Source: Voacanga thouarsii
Taxonomy: Eukaryota > Streptophyta > Magnoliopsida > Gentianales > Apocynaceae
DNA: 64,000 bases
Assembly (NCBI GenBank): GCA_026120185.1
Contig: JANUWF010002065.1
Span: forward strand, 144,138 to 208,137
Reading direction: 5' to 3'
This document shows positions 1 through 11,384 of the stretch, piece after piece (the stretch's first letter is position 1; each line of letters begins with the position of its first letter). The translations under genes were made by a program, and so were the position numbers. The notes under the pieces were generated by a model. The model was not told the DNA's origin, did no database searches, and saw nothing but the letters and a program-made list of their open reading frames with translations.

Positions 1-1260
1 CTTTCAAGTATCTTAAAAAGTCCTACATATCTCATAATCAACTTTTCACTTTTACTAAACCTCATCACACTTGTAATAGGAAAGATCTTTAAATACACCT
101 TTTCTCCACATTGAAACTCTAAAGGCCTCCGCTTGCTATTTACCTAACTTTACTGACGTCTTAAGCCACTTTCAATCTTTTTTGAATCACTCACACTTAC
201 TTATATGTTAACTTTACAAATTCCAAACTTGTAATTGCTCTTTCACCCACATCATCCTAACACACCAGTGATCTTCACTTCCAACCATAGAGAGCTTCAT
301 ATGCAGTCATCCCGATTCTAGCCTAGTAACTATTATTGTAAAATAATTCTATTAACATCAAACTATCCACCCAACTACCTTTAAAATCCAAAACATATGC
401 TCGAAGCATGTCTTTTAAAGTTTGAATTATCTTTTTTGATTGCTCACCAGTCTGAGGATGAAAAGTAGTACCAAGTATAATAGTCATCCCTATTTCCTTA
501 TTAAAACTCTTCTAAAAATGAGGCACAAATATAATGTCCCTATTAGACACAATGCTCATCAATACTCTATGCAATCTAACAACTTCATCTATGTATGTCT
601 TAAATAACTCCTCCATGGTAGCCATTACGTTTAAAGGTAAGAAGTTTGTAGACTTAGTCAATTAGTCCACTACAACCCAGATGGTATCCTTTCCAATCTT
701 GGACTTGGGTAACCCAACAACAAAATCTATGGTGACATGCTCCCACTTCCACACAAGAATCTCCAACGGTTTCAACAAGCCTGTCGGACTCTGATGCTTC
801 ACTTTAACTTGTTGACACACCAAACACTTAGAAACATAATCCGTTATTCCCCGCTTCATGTCATTCCACCAAAAGTTCCTTTTAAGATCCTTATACATCT
901 TGGTTCCTCTTGGGTGAATCGAGAATTTTATATTGTACACTTCCTTAAGTACCTCTGTCCTCAAGGCCTCATCTTTAGGAACACACAACATGCCTCCAAA
1001 ACGTAAATGTCCATCCTCATGTATCTGAAAATTTGTTTGTTCCCTCTAAGAGCCACTGCCTTCAGCTTCTTCAAACCAGTATCCAACATATGAGCCTCTT
1101 TTATCTTTCCCGCAAGTATTAATTGTGTAGACAATGTAGTCATATATCCCGTATCTAGTTGAGCCACCTCCAATTTTAGTCTCTTAAACTTCTTGATCAA
1201 CTGGTCCTAATTCGTGAGCATGGCTGCCAAAGGTCTTGACTTCTTCCTACTCAAAACATT
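1..1260 (-). pseudogene. Ty3/Gypsy integrase (degenerate)
   Basis: Retroviral-type integrase that would join the cDNA to host DNA. The clearest open stretch is 662-991 (109 codons). It shows the HHCC zinc head, with HPRGTKMYKDL followed by WW and then CLVCQQVK, and the start of the catalytic core (HVTIDFVVGLP). Reading left on the minus strand, the core continues in pieces through about 300, with phrases such as FHPQTGEQS (family: HPQTDGQS) broken by stops. The spacer towards RNase H lies at 961-1250. The C-terminal part and any chromodomain are outside the window. It is not functional. Confidence 0.85.
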
Positions 1261-1264
1261 AGCC

Positions 1265-2445
1265 ACTTGTTGGTATTTCCTAGGTGGTAGTGAGTCCTTA
1301 GATCGTAATCCTTGAGTAACTCCAAACATAATCATTACTACATATTAAGCTCCTTCTGAGTAAACAGATATTTCAAAATTTGATGGTCAATGAAGACCTC
1401 ATATGTCTTCCCATACAAATAATGCCTCTAAATCTTCAAAGAAAAAACTACTGTCACCGGCTCTAAATCATATATTAGTTAATTTTGTTTATATGGCTTC
1501 AATTAACGAGAAGCATAAGCTATCACCCTGCCATTATGTATGAACACGTAACCTAATGTATTCTTCAAGACATCACTGTAATTTGTGAACTCTCCTGACT
1601 CAGTTGGTAATGCCAAAACTAGTGTAAAAGTAAATAGCTCCTTCAACTTTTGGAAACTTTTCTTGCAAGCTTTATTTCACTTAAATTGAAATCTATTCTA
1701 TGTTATTTGGGTCAATGGAGTAATAATCTTAGAAAAATCTTCTACAAACTTCTGGCAATAGCCAGCCAATCCCAAGAAGCTTCTAACTTATGAAGCAATA
1801 GTCGGTCTAGGCTAATCAACGATTACCTCAACCTTTTTAGGATCTATAGAAACACCTTTCTCTGAGATTATATGACCCAGAAAAGTGACACTCCTCAACT
1901 AAAACTTGTACTTACTAAACTTAGTATACAACCTCTACTCACAGAGTCTTTGCAAAACCACCCTGAAATATTCCCGATGAGCTTCTTTTGATGATGAATA
2001 CACTAATATGTCATCTACAAATACTACCACAAATTTATCTAACTCATCCTTAAAAGTCCTATTCATTAGCTCTATGAAAGCCGTTGGTGCATTGGTTAAG
2101 CTGAAAGGCATTACCAAAAACTCATAGTACCCATAACGAGTCCTAAATACAATCTTCAATATATCCTCCTGTTTAATTCACAATTAGTGATATCCTAAAC
2201 ACAAATCTACTTTGGAGAAAACTCTAGTGTCTCTCAACTGATCAAAGAAATCATCAATTCTTGGCTAATAGATACTTATTATTCACGGTAATTTTATTCA
2301 AATCTTAGTAATCAATGCACATTCTCATGCTTTTGTCCTTCTTCTTCACAAACAAAATAGGCGTGTCCTAAAGTGATACATTAGGTCGAATAAATTTCTT
2401 ATCAAATAACTCTTGTAGCTAAGTCTTTAACTCTCTCAGTTCCAC
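1265..2445 (-). pseudogene. Ty3/Gypsy reverse transcriptase and RNase H (degenerate)
   Basis: Polymerase part of the same polyprotein. Reading minus from about 2445, PILFVKKKDKSMRMCIDY marks the RT palm. The stretch 2159-1935 holds [19 protein letters not shown] and the catalytic motif [10 protein letters not shown], so the FVDD aspartates are present here. After that come LGHIISEKGVSIDPKK, FLGLAGYCQKF and RNase H-like sequence (about 1690-1290) including VIAYASR and the start of a YTDH-type motif changed to FIDH. In-frame stops occur at many points (for example after TKFSKYKF and after VEVIVD). The catalytic core is recognisable but cannot be translated as one protein. Confidence 0.85.
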
Positions 2446-3170
2446 TGGAGCCATTTGATATGGGGCCTTAAATATTGATTCTGCTCCTGGTATAAGGTTG
2501 ATCTCAAAATTAACTTTTCTTTTTAGTGGCACACCCAGCAAATCCTCTGGGAACACCTCCAAAAACTCCTTCACTACAGGTATATTTTCCATTCGTTACT
2601 TTTTTAACCACCACGTAGCCAAAAATGCTTCACACCCATTCTGCCAATTCTTGCAAGCCCTGACTACAGAAATCACTGGAACTGACTTCTTACCCTACTC
2701 TCTACCCTTGCTTTGAAAATGAAAAATTGCTCTACCTGCAATAATAAACTACACCCTCTTCTCCCAACAATCTACCAATTCATTGTTTCTGGCTAACCAA
2801 TCTATACTAAAAATAATATCAAAATCCATCATGTTAATTTGGATTAGATTAGCCTCTAACTCCTCCTCACGAATATTTACCCGATAATCTTTATGAACAA
2901 AATTAGATACTAACCCATTCACATTGGGAACAAACTTCTTATAGGAATCGGCTAAATATGTAGGGGATGTATTTAGAGCCTAGAAAATCTACATTATATG
3001 AATGAATACGATACACTACAATCAAACAACACAACAGCAAACACTAAATTAATTAAAATAGTACCTATCACCACATTATCAACTACATCAGCCTCTTCAC
3101 GAGTAAGGGCAAAAACTCGTGCATTGGATTTCTACCTCTAGTATTCTACTTTGGGTAGCCGTGAACTAGG
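2446..3170 (-). pseudogene. Ty3/Gypsy aspartic protease region (degenerate)
   Basis: The minus-strand reading from about 3120 gives ARVFALTREEADVVDNVVIG, then VLFDCSVSYSFI. Tekay/Del-type proteases have VLFDxGASHSFI, so the catalytic aspartate is kept but the following Gly-Ala is changed to Ser-Val. Downstream, MDFDIIFSIDWLARNN corresponds to the family motif for GMDWL. The linker to RT continues to about 2446 with FLEVFPEDLLGVPLKR. Stops interrupt the reading. The assignment rests on position between gag and RT plus these motifs. Confidence 0.75.
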
Positions 3171-3979
3171 AGCTACCTGACTTGGTCCTTCGGCTAACTT
3201 CGGACATTGCCTAATCTTGTGGCCTTACTTCCCACATTTGAAACAACTTCTTGTAGCCCATGTACATTCTCTCGAATGCTTCCTACAATATGTAGTACAA
3301 TCTTTCCATATTGTATTCGTATTTGATGCTATAGATCTCATGGTACTGTTTACACAGGGTCTTAAAATAACTGGCCTTGGGATACTAGTTATAACTCTTC
3401 TCTTTGCATCATTTAGACCTAATGAGGTTACCTTATATCCTAGCCCCATATGGAACCCTGACCTAAAAATCTAACAAAAATTATGCATTAGTCTTGGACT
3501 CTGACTGTGACTAACCACTGATCTGGCACATTGCCCTTGGTTAAGCTGTGATCGGGGTCTTTTCCTGTTCCTTTTGGAATCCATTCATCTGAACTCTGTC
3601 TTAATATCCAGACTCCTCTAATAGGCCTCCTTATAGTTGTTTAGCTTAATTGCTAACAACGTTCCCCTGATCTTTGCCTGCAACCCTTAAACAAACCTGT
3701 TCATCCTTGAGATAGGGTCCTGTGTGATTGCCGGAGCGTATTTTCTCAACACATTGAACCTAAGTGCATAGTATGTCATACTTATCTACTTAGTCTGCAC
3801 CAGATTGAAGAATTAATTCTCTTTTTCCATCTTAAATATGTTTGGAAAGTATTATTCCAAAAAGATCTCTCTAAACTTCTCTTAGGTGAACAGCTCCTCT
3901 TTTTGGCAATAAATACACTTCACTCCCTTCTACTATCTGAGTGTTTCTCCTACCAAAAATGGCACAGCCACCTTTAGTT
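3171..3979 (-). pseudogene. Ty3/Gypsy gag C-terminal part with zinc knuckles
   Basis: The minus-strand open stretch 3449-3225 ends with two cysteine clusters: CTTYCRKHSREC, then CFKCGK followed by a stop and GHKIRQCPK. Paired clusters of this kind occur at the end of gag in Tekay/Del-type elements, where they bind RNA in the particle. The remainder (3500-3979) is gag sequence broken by stops. It is cut at 3979/3980 by the solo LTR; the rest of gag resumes at 6500. Confidence 0.7.
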
Positions 3980-3984
3980 TAACC

Positions 3985-6494
3985 TGTGAAACTCCACCTA
4001 AAGCCAACCCTAGAGTAAGGGGGTCGGGATGCATATCATATTATTTTGCATGAATATATATATTTTTGAATGATTTTATGTGTTTTAAAGTTATGATTTA
4101 TAGGTTAAAAGGCTTAGTTATGCTTATTGAGTATGAATGGTAAAATGGTAATTTTACTTGAGGTCAAAATAGGAAGATAGCTTGAGGATTAAATAAGAAG
4201 AATATTTGTGTGAGAAAATAAGAATAAGAGTTGTTGTGGTTAAGTGGTTAGAGTTTTGGAATTAATCTCTAAGGTCATGAGTTCAAATCCCATCATTTAA
4301 GTTTTTATCATGATTATCTTAATTAAGTTTAAATTTTTATTTTCTTGCATTCCATAAAAATAAGAATATTGTCCTATGAGAGACATGAAGAGAATGTCAT
4401 AATCCTATCATTATGTCCTAAAAAGAATTCTAGAGGAATTTTTATCCTTTTATTACCTCTAACTTGTCATAACCTCTTCACCAATTAAATTTGTTCAAAA
4501 TTTATCCAAATTCATATTTTGAATTCTAGAAAATTCAGTAAGGATTCTTGGTCTTTGAATTTTGAAAATAAATCTTGGAGGTTGGAGATTTGACTAAAAA
4601 TATGAGAGGAGTTAGGGAAAGTTCCCAAGAGAAATTAATCTCCATGGTTGAGCCTTCAAACTCCACTCCATAGTGTTCATATTCTCGATGAAAGAAATCT
4701 GAAAATTTTTCAGATTCTTGAGCAGCCTAACCTTTGAAAATCTCAGCCATCTTTCTTACTCAATTGCTGCTAGAAAAATGGCCAATTTATTCAGTTTGAA
4801 GACTGAAATTCCTGTGCAAAAATCGGACTGCACAAACCAGAAAAAAAATCTGGCCAGTTTTCGCTGCATAGTAGCCTGAAATCGAAGTTGTTTCTTCTGC
4901 CTTCAAGCCAGTCGGCTCCATTACAGCTCCAAGAAACCTCCATCAATCAAACACCAATAACATATCTTCTACCTCAAAACACTCCTCAAATTTCTTTATT
5001 TGAATTTCAAACAACTAGATTTTCTCTTCCTCTCTAAACTGAAAACCGAAATCCCTGAACTCCCTCAATCATTTGGCTAGCACTCTCCAGAAACTCGTCC
5101 AGCATTTTTCCTCAAACTCTCTCCATTTTCACCAAGAACACACACTACATTTCTTCAAGCCAAAGACCAATCTAAACACCTCCAATCCCTCTCAAAAACT
5201 CCAGATACTCCTACATACTCCCTAAAGTTCATTTCTGAAATTTATAACATCAAATCTCGAAAACAAAAATTAGCATTCGGATAAAAATCAGTTTTTCCCC
5301 TTGAAGTCTCAAGAACATCATCAAGACTCTCAAGTGCGTGAACCTTCTTAAATCTTCATCGAAGTAATCATCAACCAAACGAGGTTAGGTCAGCCTTGGA
5401 AGATTTTTGAAATTGAGTAAGCAAAGGTTCAGGTAAGCTCCTACATAGAATTTTGTGAAGTCCAAAATTATTGTGGCAAGCCACATGCGATGTGTATGGA
5501 CATTCATTTTGTAAAGGCAATTAAAGACCGTTTTCCTTTTTATTTCGGTCAAGCAAATTATTTGAAAATTTAGACAAGCAGTTTTGCACAAATACTAAAC
5601 TCTTCCTAAAATCCAATTTTGACAAGAATTTTAAAAACCCTTAATTGCTATTTCCAAGTAAATCAATACTTTATCAGTTTTCTCTCAAGTGGGACAATCA
5701 ACGTTGAGTACTCAATAAGGGTAGACTACTAGGACTAGTCTTTAAATGGTTAGGCTAAGTCTCTCAATAGGTGGCCACTTCTGAGGGGTGAGTCATTCCT
5801 GGATAGGATGCCAATCCAGTAAGTCATGCCGATCCGAGCTAGCAAGTTTCAGTCATGTGGACTGTGTGTTTTCAAAGTGGACAACCAGTAAGTTTAGGTG
5901 GAGAGAATGAGAAGTATCTCACTCGATAGGCCGTACACCTACCTTTTGTCAATCTGCACAAAGTGTGACATTCTGAACGTTATATGGTCATAGGGCCCAA
6001 CATGTGGTAACCTATGACTACCCATTTGAGTGGTTGTATTTATTGTGCACATGTATGATTTGAAAAGTAAAACACCACTCTTTATTTTCAACATTTATTT
6101 AATACTTGCCAGCACTTTCTCTTATGAATTTTTTACAACTTGCATACATGAACTATTTTGCCCGAAACACTCAAAGCACACACACGGTCTTACTGAGATT
6201 CTTATCTCATCACCTTTTATACCATGTTTTCAGGTCGATCTTGCTGTGGAGATGAATAGCTAGATTTGTTGCCTATGCTTTGAAGACTTTATATTATTTT
6301 TCTTATGTGTTGTTTTAAGAGATAGTAGTAATCAATTTATTTTGGATTTGTTCATGTATTTTTGGGTTGTAATAAGTTCAATTTTAAATTATTTTTTTTA
6401 TTTTCTTTTGTGTGACCTAGTTATAAAGACCCTCTCGTCCTATGGACGGGGCGACATCCCTGGCCGTGTTGGGCCTAAGTAGTGGGGTGTTACA
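3985..6494. mobile_element. Solo LTR, 2.5 kb, with 5-bp TSD TAACC
   Basis: The segment begins TGTGAAACTCCACC and ends GTGGGGTGTTACA, imperfect inverted termini with the TG...CA ends of an LTR. It is flanked by TAACC at 3980-3984 and 6495-6499, so it inserted into the gag of the surrounding element and duplicated 5 bp. There is no internal coding region, primer site or polypurine tract, so it is a solo LTR (an intact LARD-type unit is less likely). The orientation shown by the ends is ambiguous. A second copy of the same family starts at 63505. It carries a tRNA-like block at 4231-4300. Confidence 0.85.
4231..4300 (+). other. tRNA-like block inside the solo LTR
   Basis: About 70 bp resemble a tRNA gene body. 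There is an A-box-like stretch TGGTTAAGTGG near the start and a B-box-like stretch GAGTTCAAATCC 40 bp later, a spacing normal for a polymerase III promoter. The copy at 63755-63822 keeps both boxes (TGGTTTAGTGG and GGTTCAAATTCC). It is not a functional tRNA gene: the acceptor stem does not pair well and no clear anticodon arm is seen. It may be an old SINE head or a captured tRNA fragment that became part of this LTR family. Confidence 0.5.
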
Positions 6495-6499
6495 TAACC

Positions 6500-7190
6500 T
6501 CATCTGGAATCTTTATAATTTTAAAGTGGTGCTCCAGCTCCTCTATCCAGTCTTCAATTCTCTTTAGCCTCTATCCAGTCTTCAACTCTCTTTGGACCCT
6601 CTACATCATTAAAAGTTGGAAGTCCCATCTTCTTCATTCTTTCATACAGTGCCTGCGCCCCAGAGTCATTCCTTTAAAATTGTGCTCCTGATCACATTAT
6701 GGCCGTTGTTATTCAGCCTGAAACCTGAGTTGTTTCTGCTGAACTCGCTTATATTCTTACTGTAACAACTGCTAGCTTTGTATTATGTGAGCCACCATAG
6801 CTAACGCAACAGGCATGTCCAGGGGTGTACTAATTCCCGGTATAGCTGAAGGAACAAATGTGGGTATCCCAATTAGTGGATTCATTAAAGCTGGGGATAG
6901 CCCTGCAGTGATTGGTGGCAGTACAAAAGATGGAGGTAGAGGTAAACTAACTTTCACAAGTGGTACCTCTGACCCTGTGTGGTGCAGATACCGTAACATA
7001 TGATCTCAGATCTTAGGCTATCCGACTAGTCTGACCTTGAGCTCTCTTGACTGCCCTATCTCTGTCACTATTTCCAGTACACTCTTGCACAGGATCTCTT
7101 GACTGCCCTATCTCTGTCACTATTTCCAGTACACTCTTGCACCGTTCTCCTGTCTCCTCATGCCAGTAATGGATCCTCAAGACCTGCGTG
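6500..7190 (-). pseudogene. Ty3/Gypsy gag N-terminal part
   Basis: This continues the gag split by the solo LTR. The minus-strand stretch 6999-6772 (75 codons) is a proline- and leucine-rich N-terminal region. The frame around it is broken by stops. Position between the primer binding site (7372-7382) and the zinc knuckles (3225-3449) supports gag. It contains a 52-bp tandem duplication at 7043-7143. Confidence 0.55.
7043..7143. repeat. 52-bp direct tandem duplication in gag
   Basis: The unit beginning TCTCTTGACTGCCC and ending CACTCTTGCAC occurs twice back to back (about 7043-7094 and 7095-7143) with essentially no differences. The period is 52 bp, which is not a multiple of three, so the duplication shifts the gag frame. 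Confidence 0.9.
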
Positions 7191-7371
7191 CTAGCATAAT
7201 AAAAGAAAAGAACGTAAGAAAAGAATCAATGTGACAACATATAGTTAAAAATTATAAATAAAAAAAAAACATTCATACTTCTATCTATCTCAAAATTCAA
7301 ACTTAAGAAGTAATTCTTAATTTCTAACTTATTTCACTTAGAATATAAGCTTAAGGAATCATAGCTTATAT

Positions 7372-7382
7372 CTCTGATACCA
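7372..7382 (-). other. Primer binding site, initiator tRNA-Met
   Basis: On the minus strand the sequence is TGGTATCAGAG, complementary to the 3' end of plant initiator tRNA-Met, the usual primer of Tekay/Del elements. It sits directly beside the LTR edge at about 7383-7385. The stretch 7191-7371 between it and gag is an AT-rich leader with nothing else seen. Confidence 0.85.
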
Positions 7383-7384
7383 CT

Positions 7385-8120
7385 AAATTTCATCCCCTGA
7401 AACTAGAAATGACATGGCAGCATCCTAAAATAGAATGTTGAACCCAAAACCAACAAAAGTCTTAAAGCCTTTTAACTTAGAATGACAATAATTGATCATT
7501 GATTACACAAACTCTAAAGTATAACTAGAAATAAAACCACAGGTTTCCTCAACAAAAACGAACATAATCTAACAAAACATTCTAATCATCTGAGGAAAGA
7601 AACATAATCCAGAATTTAGAAATAACAACTAGCTATCACTCTAAATTTTCCTCAAACCACTTGTCTAGCTCCTCTTCTTCTAATTGTGTTTCTGCAAAAT
7701 GGTAATAAAAGGGTGAGCTCACTAATTCAGTAAGAAAATAAGCCTTTCTGGGATTAAGTATGTTATTTATTAACTATCTTTTCAAAATGTTTAAAACAGA
7801 ATCACAGCTTATAGAAAATATTTTTTTTATAGTGGGCTGGTCGCAATCCCAAAGACAAAGGCTGGACATCAAAACATCACAGGGAAGGCTAACATGAAGA
7901 AATCGGAACTCTCCATAATTTTCAACCCATTAGCAATGGTTCCAAGAGAATCTGACGCCACTTACAATAAGAAGTTCAGCTTCATTTAACAATAACAATA
8001 GGGTATAGCTGGCACTAGTATAAATGACTGAACGGCGTCGGCTCAACACTGAACAATGAATTGGCAACTAACAAAGAGTAGCTGGCGCTACTTCAAATGG
8101 GTGAGATAGTGCCGGCTTTA
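7385..8120 (-). repeat. 5' LTR of the Tekay/Del-like element, left part
   Basis: Begins beside the primer binding site and runs until the Athila-like insertion at 8121. It contains the phrase GTGAGCTCACTAATTCAG, similar to transcript-leader sequence in Tekay-type LTRs, and a CpG-bearing islet (8024-8120). The other part of this LTR is 15823-17234, which shares the same style of islet. The total LTR without insertions is about 2.15 kb. Confidence 0.65.
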
Positions 8121-10042
8121 TAATGTGTAAATTTTGGGTATATAAAATCATCCATTTTAAATCTATCCCTTAATCAAGTTTTAATTAAAACATTAATCTC
8201 AAAATACACATATGAGCAAGTATACTCATCGTAAGCATAGTATAAGGGAATTAACGAGTATCGATTCTCAAAAGCACAAGTACACACTAATCACTTTTCA
8301 TTTATTGTTTAAACCGACTCAAATAAAATGAGAAAAGAAAAAAAAAGCAATATATACAATTCAATGATGTAAGAATATGCAAATTAAACAATTATCCTAG
8401 ACAAATGACAATGACCTACTTAACAACTCTCTCAATTCATCATCATCTTGACATCATGGAGGAATATAAAGTAAAGTTCAATCATTTCCCAAGTCATGAA
8501 TTCATTTATATAGATTTCACTTCTTTCCCAATCTATAGAATCACTACCCTTTGATTAAATTAGCAGATTTCCCAATCAAACCAACTTAACCAAAAGATAC
8601 ATTAAACATAATTCCTTATAGACATAAAATTAGCCAACAACCCTATACTTTAGGTGAAATTAACTAACCTTTGATTACCTAAATTCTTTGATCTTAACTT
8701 CGTTTCCTAAGTCTATTAAAAATTAACAAATATATAGAATTGATTAAATTAAACTAAATCTAACTTTAGTTCCCAAGTCCATTAGATATAAATTTAATTC
8801 CATCAACCTATCAAATAAAATCAAGTAATCAAACACCAAGGAAATAATTAATTAACTAAAGAACTAAATTAACTCAAAATCATAAATCCAAGAATAATAT
8901 CTAAATACAATTAAAGAATTAAAATTATCATTGTTCAAAAAAAAGAAAACAAAGGAAAGAGATAAATACTCATAGACAAGCCTTTCAATTTCCAATGAAA
9001 ATCCTTCCAAGAATCAATGCTCCTTGAGTAATTTCTCTAGATAAAATATTAGTGATGCACTCTACAAAATATGTCTAAGTCTCTACATTGTGCACATACC
9101 TTTTTCTAAGGTAATTGGCCTTTATTTATAGGCTTACAAAGTTTTTAAAAGAATCCTAAGTAAAGAAGAAGTAATTGTCTAAAAATTCAAAATAAAAAAG
9201 GAATAGTAATTGTCCAAATAATATGAAAACAAAAGTCCACCGCTTTAAAATTGGAAAACAATTCGGGAACTTGATTTTGAATTAAGCTTTGGAAATCTTC
9301 TTTGTCATTTTGTACTGAGGACCAATTCTTGTTGAATTGAAATTGCAGAATTTGGCTTCCAATTGAGCCAACGAAATTGCTGATTTCTCTTTTAATTGAG
9401 CTGAGCTAATGAATTCTGTTTTTGGTCTTGCATCAGCTCATCTGAGCTGCAAATCAAGTCTCAAGCTGTTTTCCTTCAATTGAGCCGTAGAAGCCACCGA
9501 ATCCAATTTCTTTCTTGTTGCAAGCGGCTCGCTGAGCCGTGTTTATCTTCCTTGCTTGCTAACCGAAAGTTGTTTCTTTTCTTCTCTTTTTGCTTTTGTC
9601 CTTTCTTGCCTTGGCCCACCAAATTTTTGCTGCCTTTTGTTATTGTTCCTTTTGTTCATTGGCCCACCTATGGCATTTCTTTTTCTTTTTTGTTGACTTT
9701 TGTTCTTTGGTGAAGCCGACCAAGCTGATTGCCATTTGCTTCCTTTTCCTTTCCAATTTCCAATTTCAATTGCTTTGTTCCTTTTTATTCTTTTTCCTCT
9801 ACAATCCTCTGTTCTCCTAGTATAAGACCGGCGCCAGGTCCATCTTCCTGGCCTGGTGCTAGGTTCGTACTGGAAAAATAAACAATTAGCTCCAAAATTC
9901 ACCTATTTTATATAAAATTATAAAAAAATATTTTTCTACGTGAAATATCAAATGGGAAGAAATATAACTAATTATTGTATTAAAAATATTTCAAATTAGT
10001 CTCAAATAACTAAAAAAAAACAATGATTTTTGCCCCCTATCA
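8121..10042 (-). repeat. 3' LTR of the Athila-like element (1.92 kb)
   Basis: Runs from TAATGTGTAAATTTTGGG to GCCCCCTATCA on the plus strand. Read on the minus strand it starts TGATAGGGGGC, typical of Athila/Tat-like LTRs. It aligns along its length with the LTRs at 33901-35414 and 40461-52649 but is about 400 bp longer. It contains a CpG islet at 9826-9870. Confidence 0.8.
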
Positions 10043-11384
10043 CATACTCTCATACTTGAATCTTTACTTGTCGCTAAGTAAATACTTAAACAAAGCACTC
10101 AAAACAATGTATTTCTTTTCATATTCATCCATAACAAAGCCATAATTTTTTTCAACCTTAGATAAAAAATTGTCATTCATTCATCCTTTAAAAACCTTTG
10201 TAAACTCATTCATTAAATCAAATAATCTCGAGACTCTCAAAGTTAAGTTAAACAAACTTATATCTAGTACAAGAAAATTATTCCACTCCTCAAGTAAAAA
10301 CATAGATAACATAAATCATACAAATCAAATCATTTAACCAATTCAAGCATTATAAGCTCAAATTTACAAAACTTGAGTTAGTGAAACAAGGAAAATATTC
10401 CACTCTCTTTTTTTTCTATGACTTTGAGAATTGATAGCTTGAAGTGTATGGATTTCTCTTCACACACCATATTGGCCCCCTTATAGTCATCATCAATTTT
10501 TCAACATATTTTTTCTTTACTTTTTATTGCCTTTTTGTCTTCGGGATAGCCTTAAGAGAGTGTACCAAATACACTTGCTACTTCACCCCATATTAGTTCC
10601 CATTTTCAGCAAAAGGTCTTCAAAGATTAAAAATAGGAGTATTTTTTTTTTTCAACTCAATTCTTTTCATCTCACATTTTTTTTCTTTTCACTCAAAAAA
10701 ATGTTTTTTTCTCACATTCCTTATTCACAATTTAAAGTTAAGCAAATTTTAAATCCATAATATAAGAATTAATCAACAACTCTTCCCATACTCATCATAT
10801 AATCCATATTCAATCTCAAAGAATAAAATAATCCTTAAATACCAAATATAAATAAGGTTAACTTAAATTCTTAAAACTTGGCAAAATCTAACTTAATACA
10901 CAAGTCTACATTTTTGAAATAAAATCAATCCTAACAAATGACAAAATTATATCCAAAGTCAAAAAGAAAATCATATCTTCATTATAAACAAGTAAACTCA
11001 ATTTAGCTCCAAAATTTTTAAACTTTCAAATTTCAAAATTTTCAAAGAAAATTTTCAAAGATTTTTGTTTCCAAGATGGCAACAGGGTTGTCCAAATTTC
11101 AAAATTTTTCCAAAGTAACTCAACAACAAGAAAACATCAAGATAATTGATAAAAAACTTGGACCAAGAATATCACCAAATCACTTTCCCATACTTAAATT
11201 GGACAATGTCCTCATTGGCCAAAAATAAACACAAGAAAGCATTTTGCCAGCGACATACCTACAAAAAGAAAAATGAACACACAAGTAAAAGCCAAAAGAG
11301 TAATTGAAAGAAAAATAAAAATCAAGGGAAAAGAAAAATAGAAAGTCAAAGCATTTAAGTCCTTTCAAAATAGAGCCTTCAAAC

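Noticed and set aside
4231..4300. Genuine tRNA gene
   Set aside because: A and B boxes are present but the acceptor and anticodon stems do not pair, and the block is part of a dispersed LTR.
3985..6494. A complete retrotransposon or a host gene inside gag
   Set aside because: No primer site, polypurine tract or enzyme motif; TG...CA ends and a 5-bp duplication fit a solo LTR.
9543..9902. Minus-strand open frame of 119 codons, basic and Arg/Lys-rich
   Set aside because: Lies wholly in an LTR; the corresponding segment of the other LTR copies is not open.
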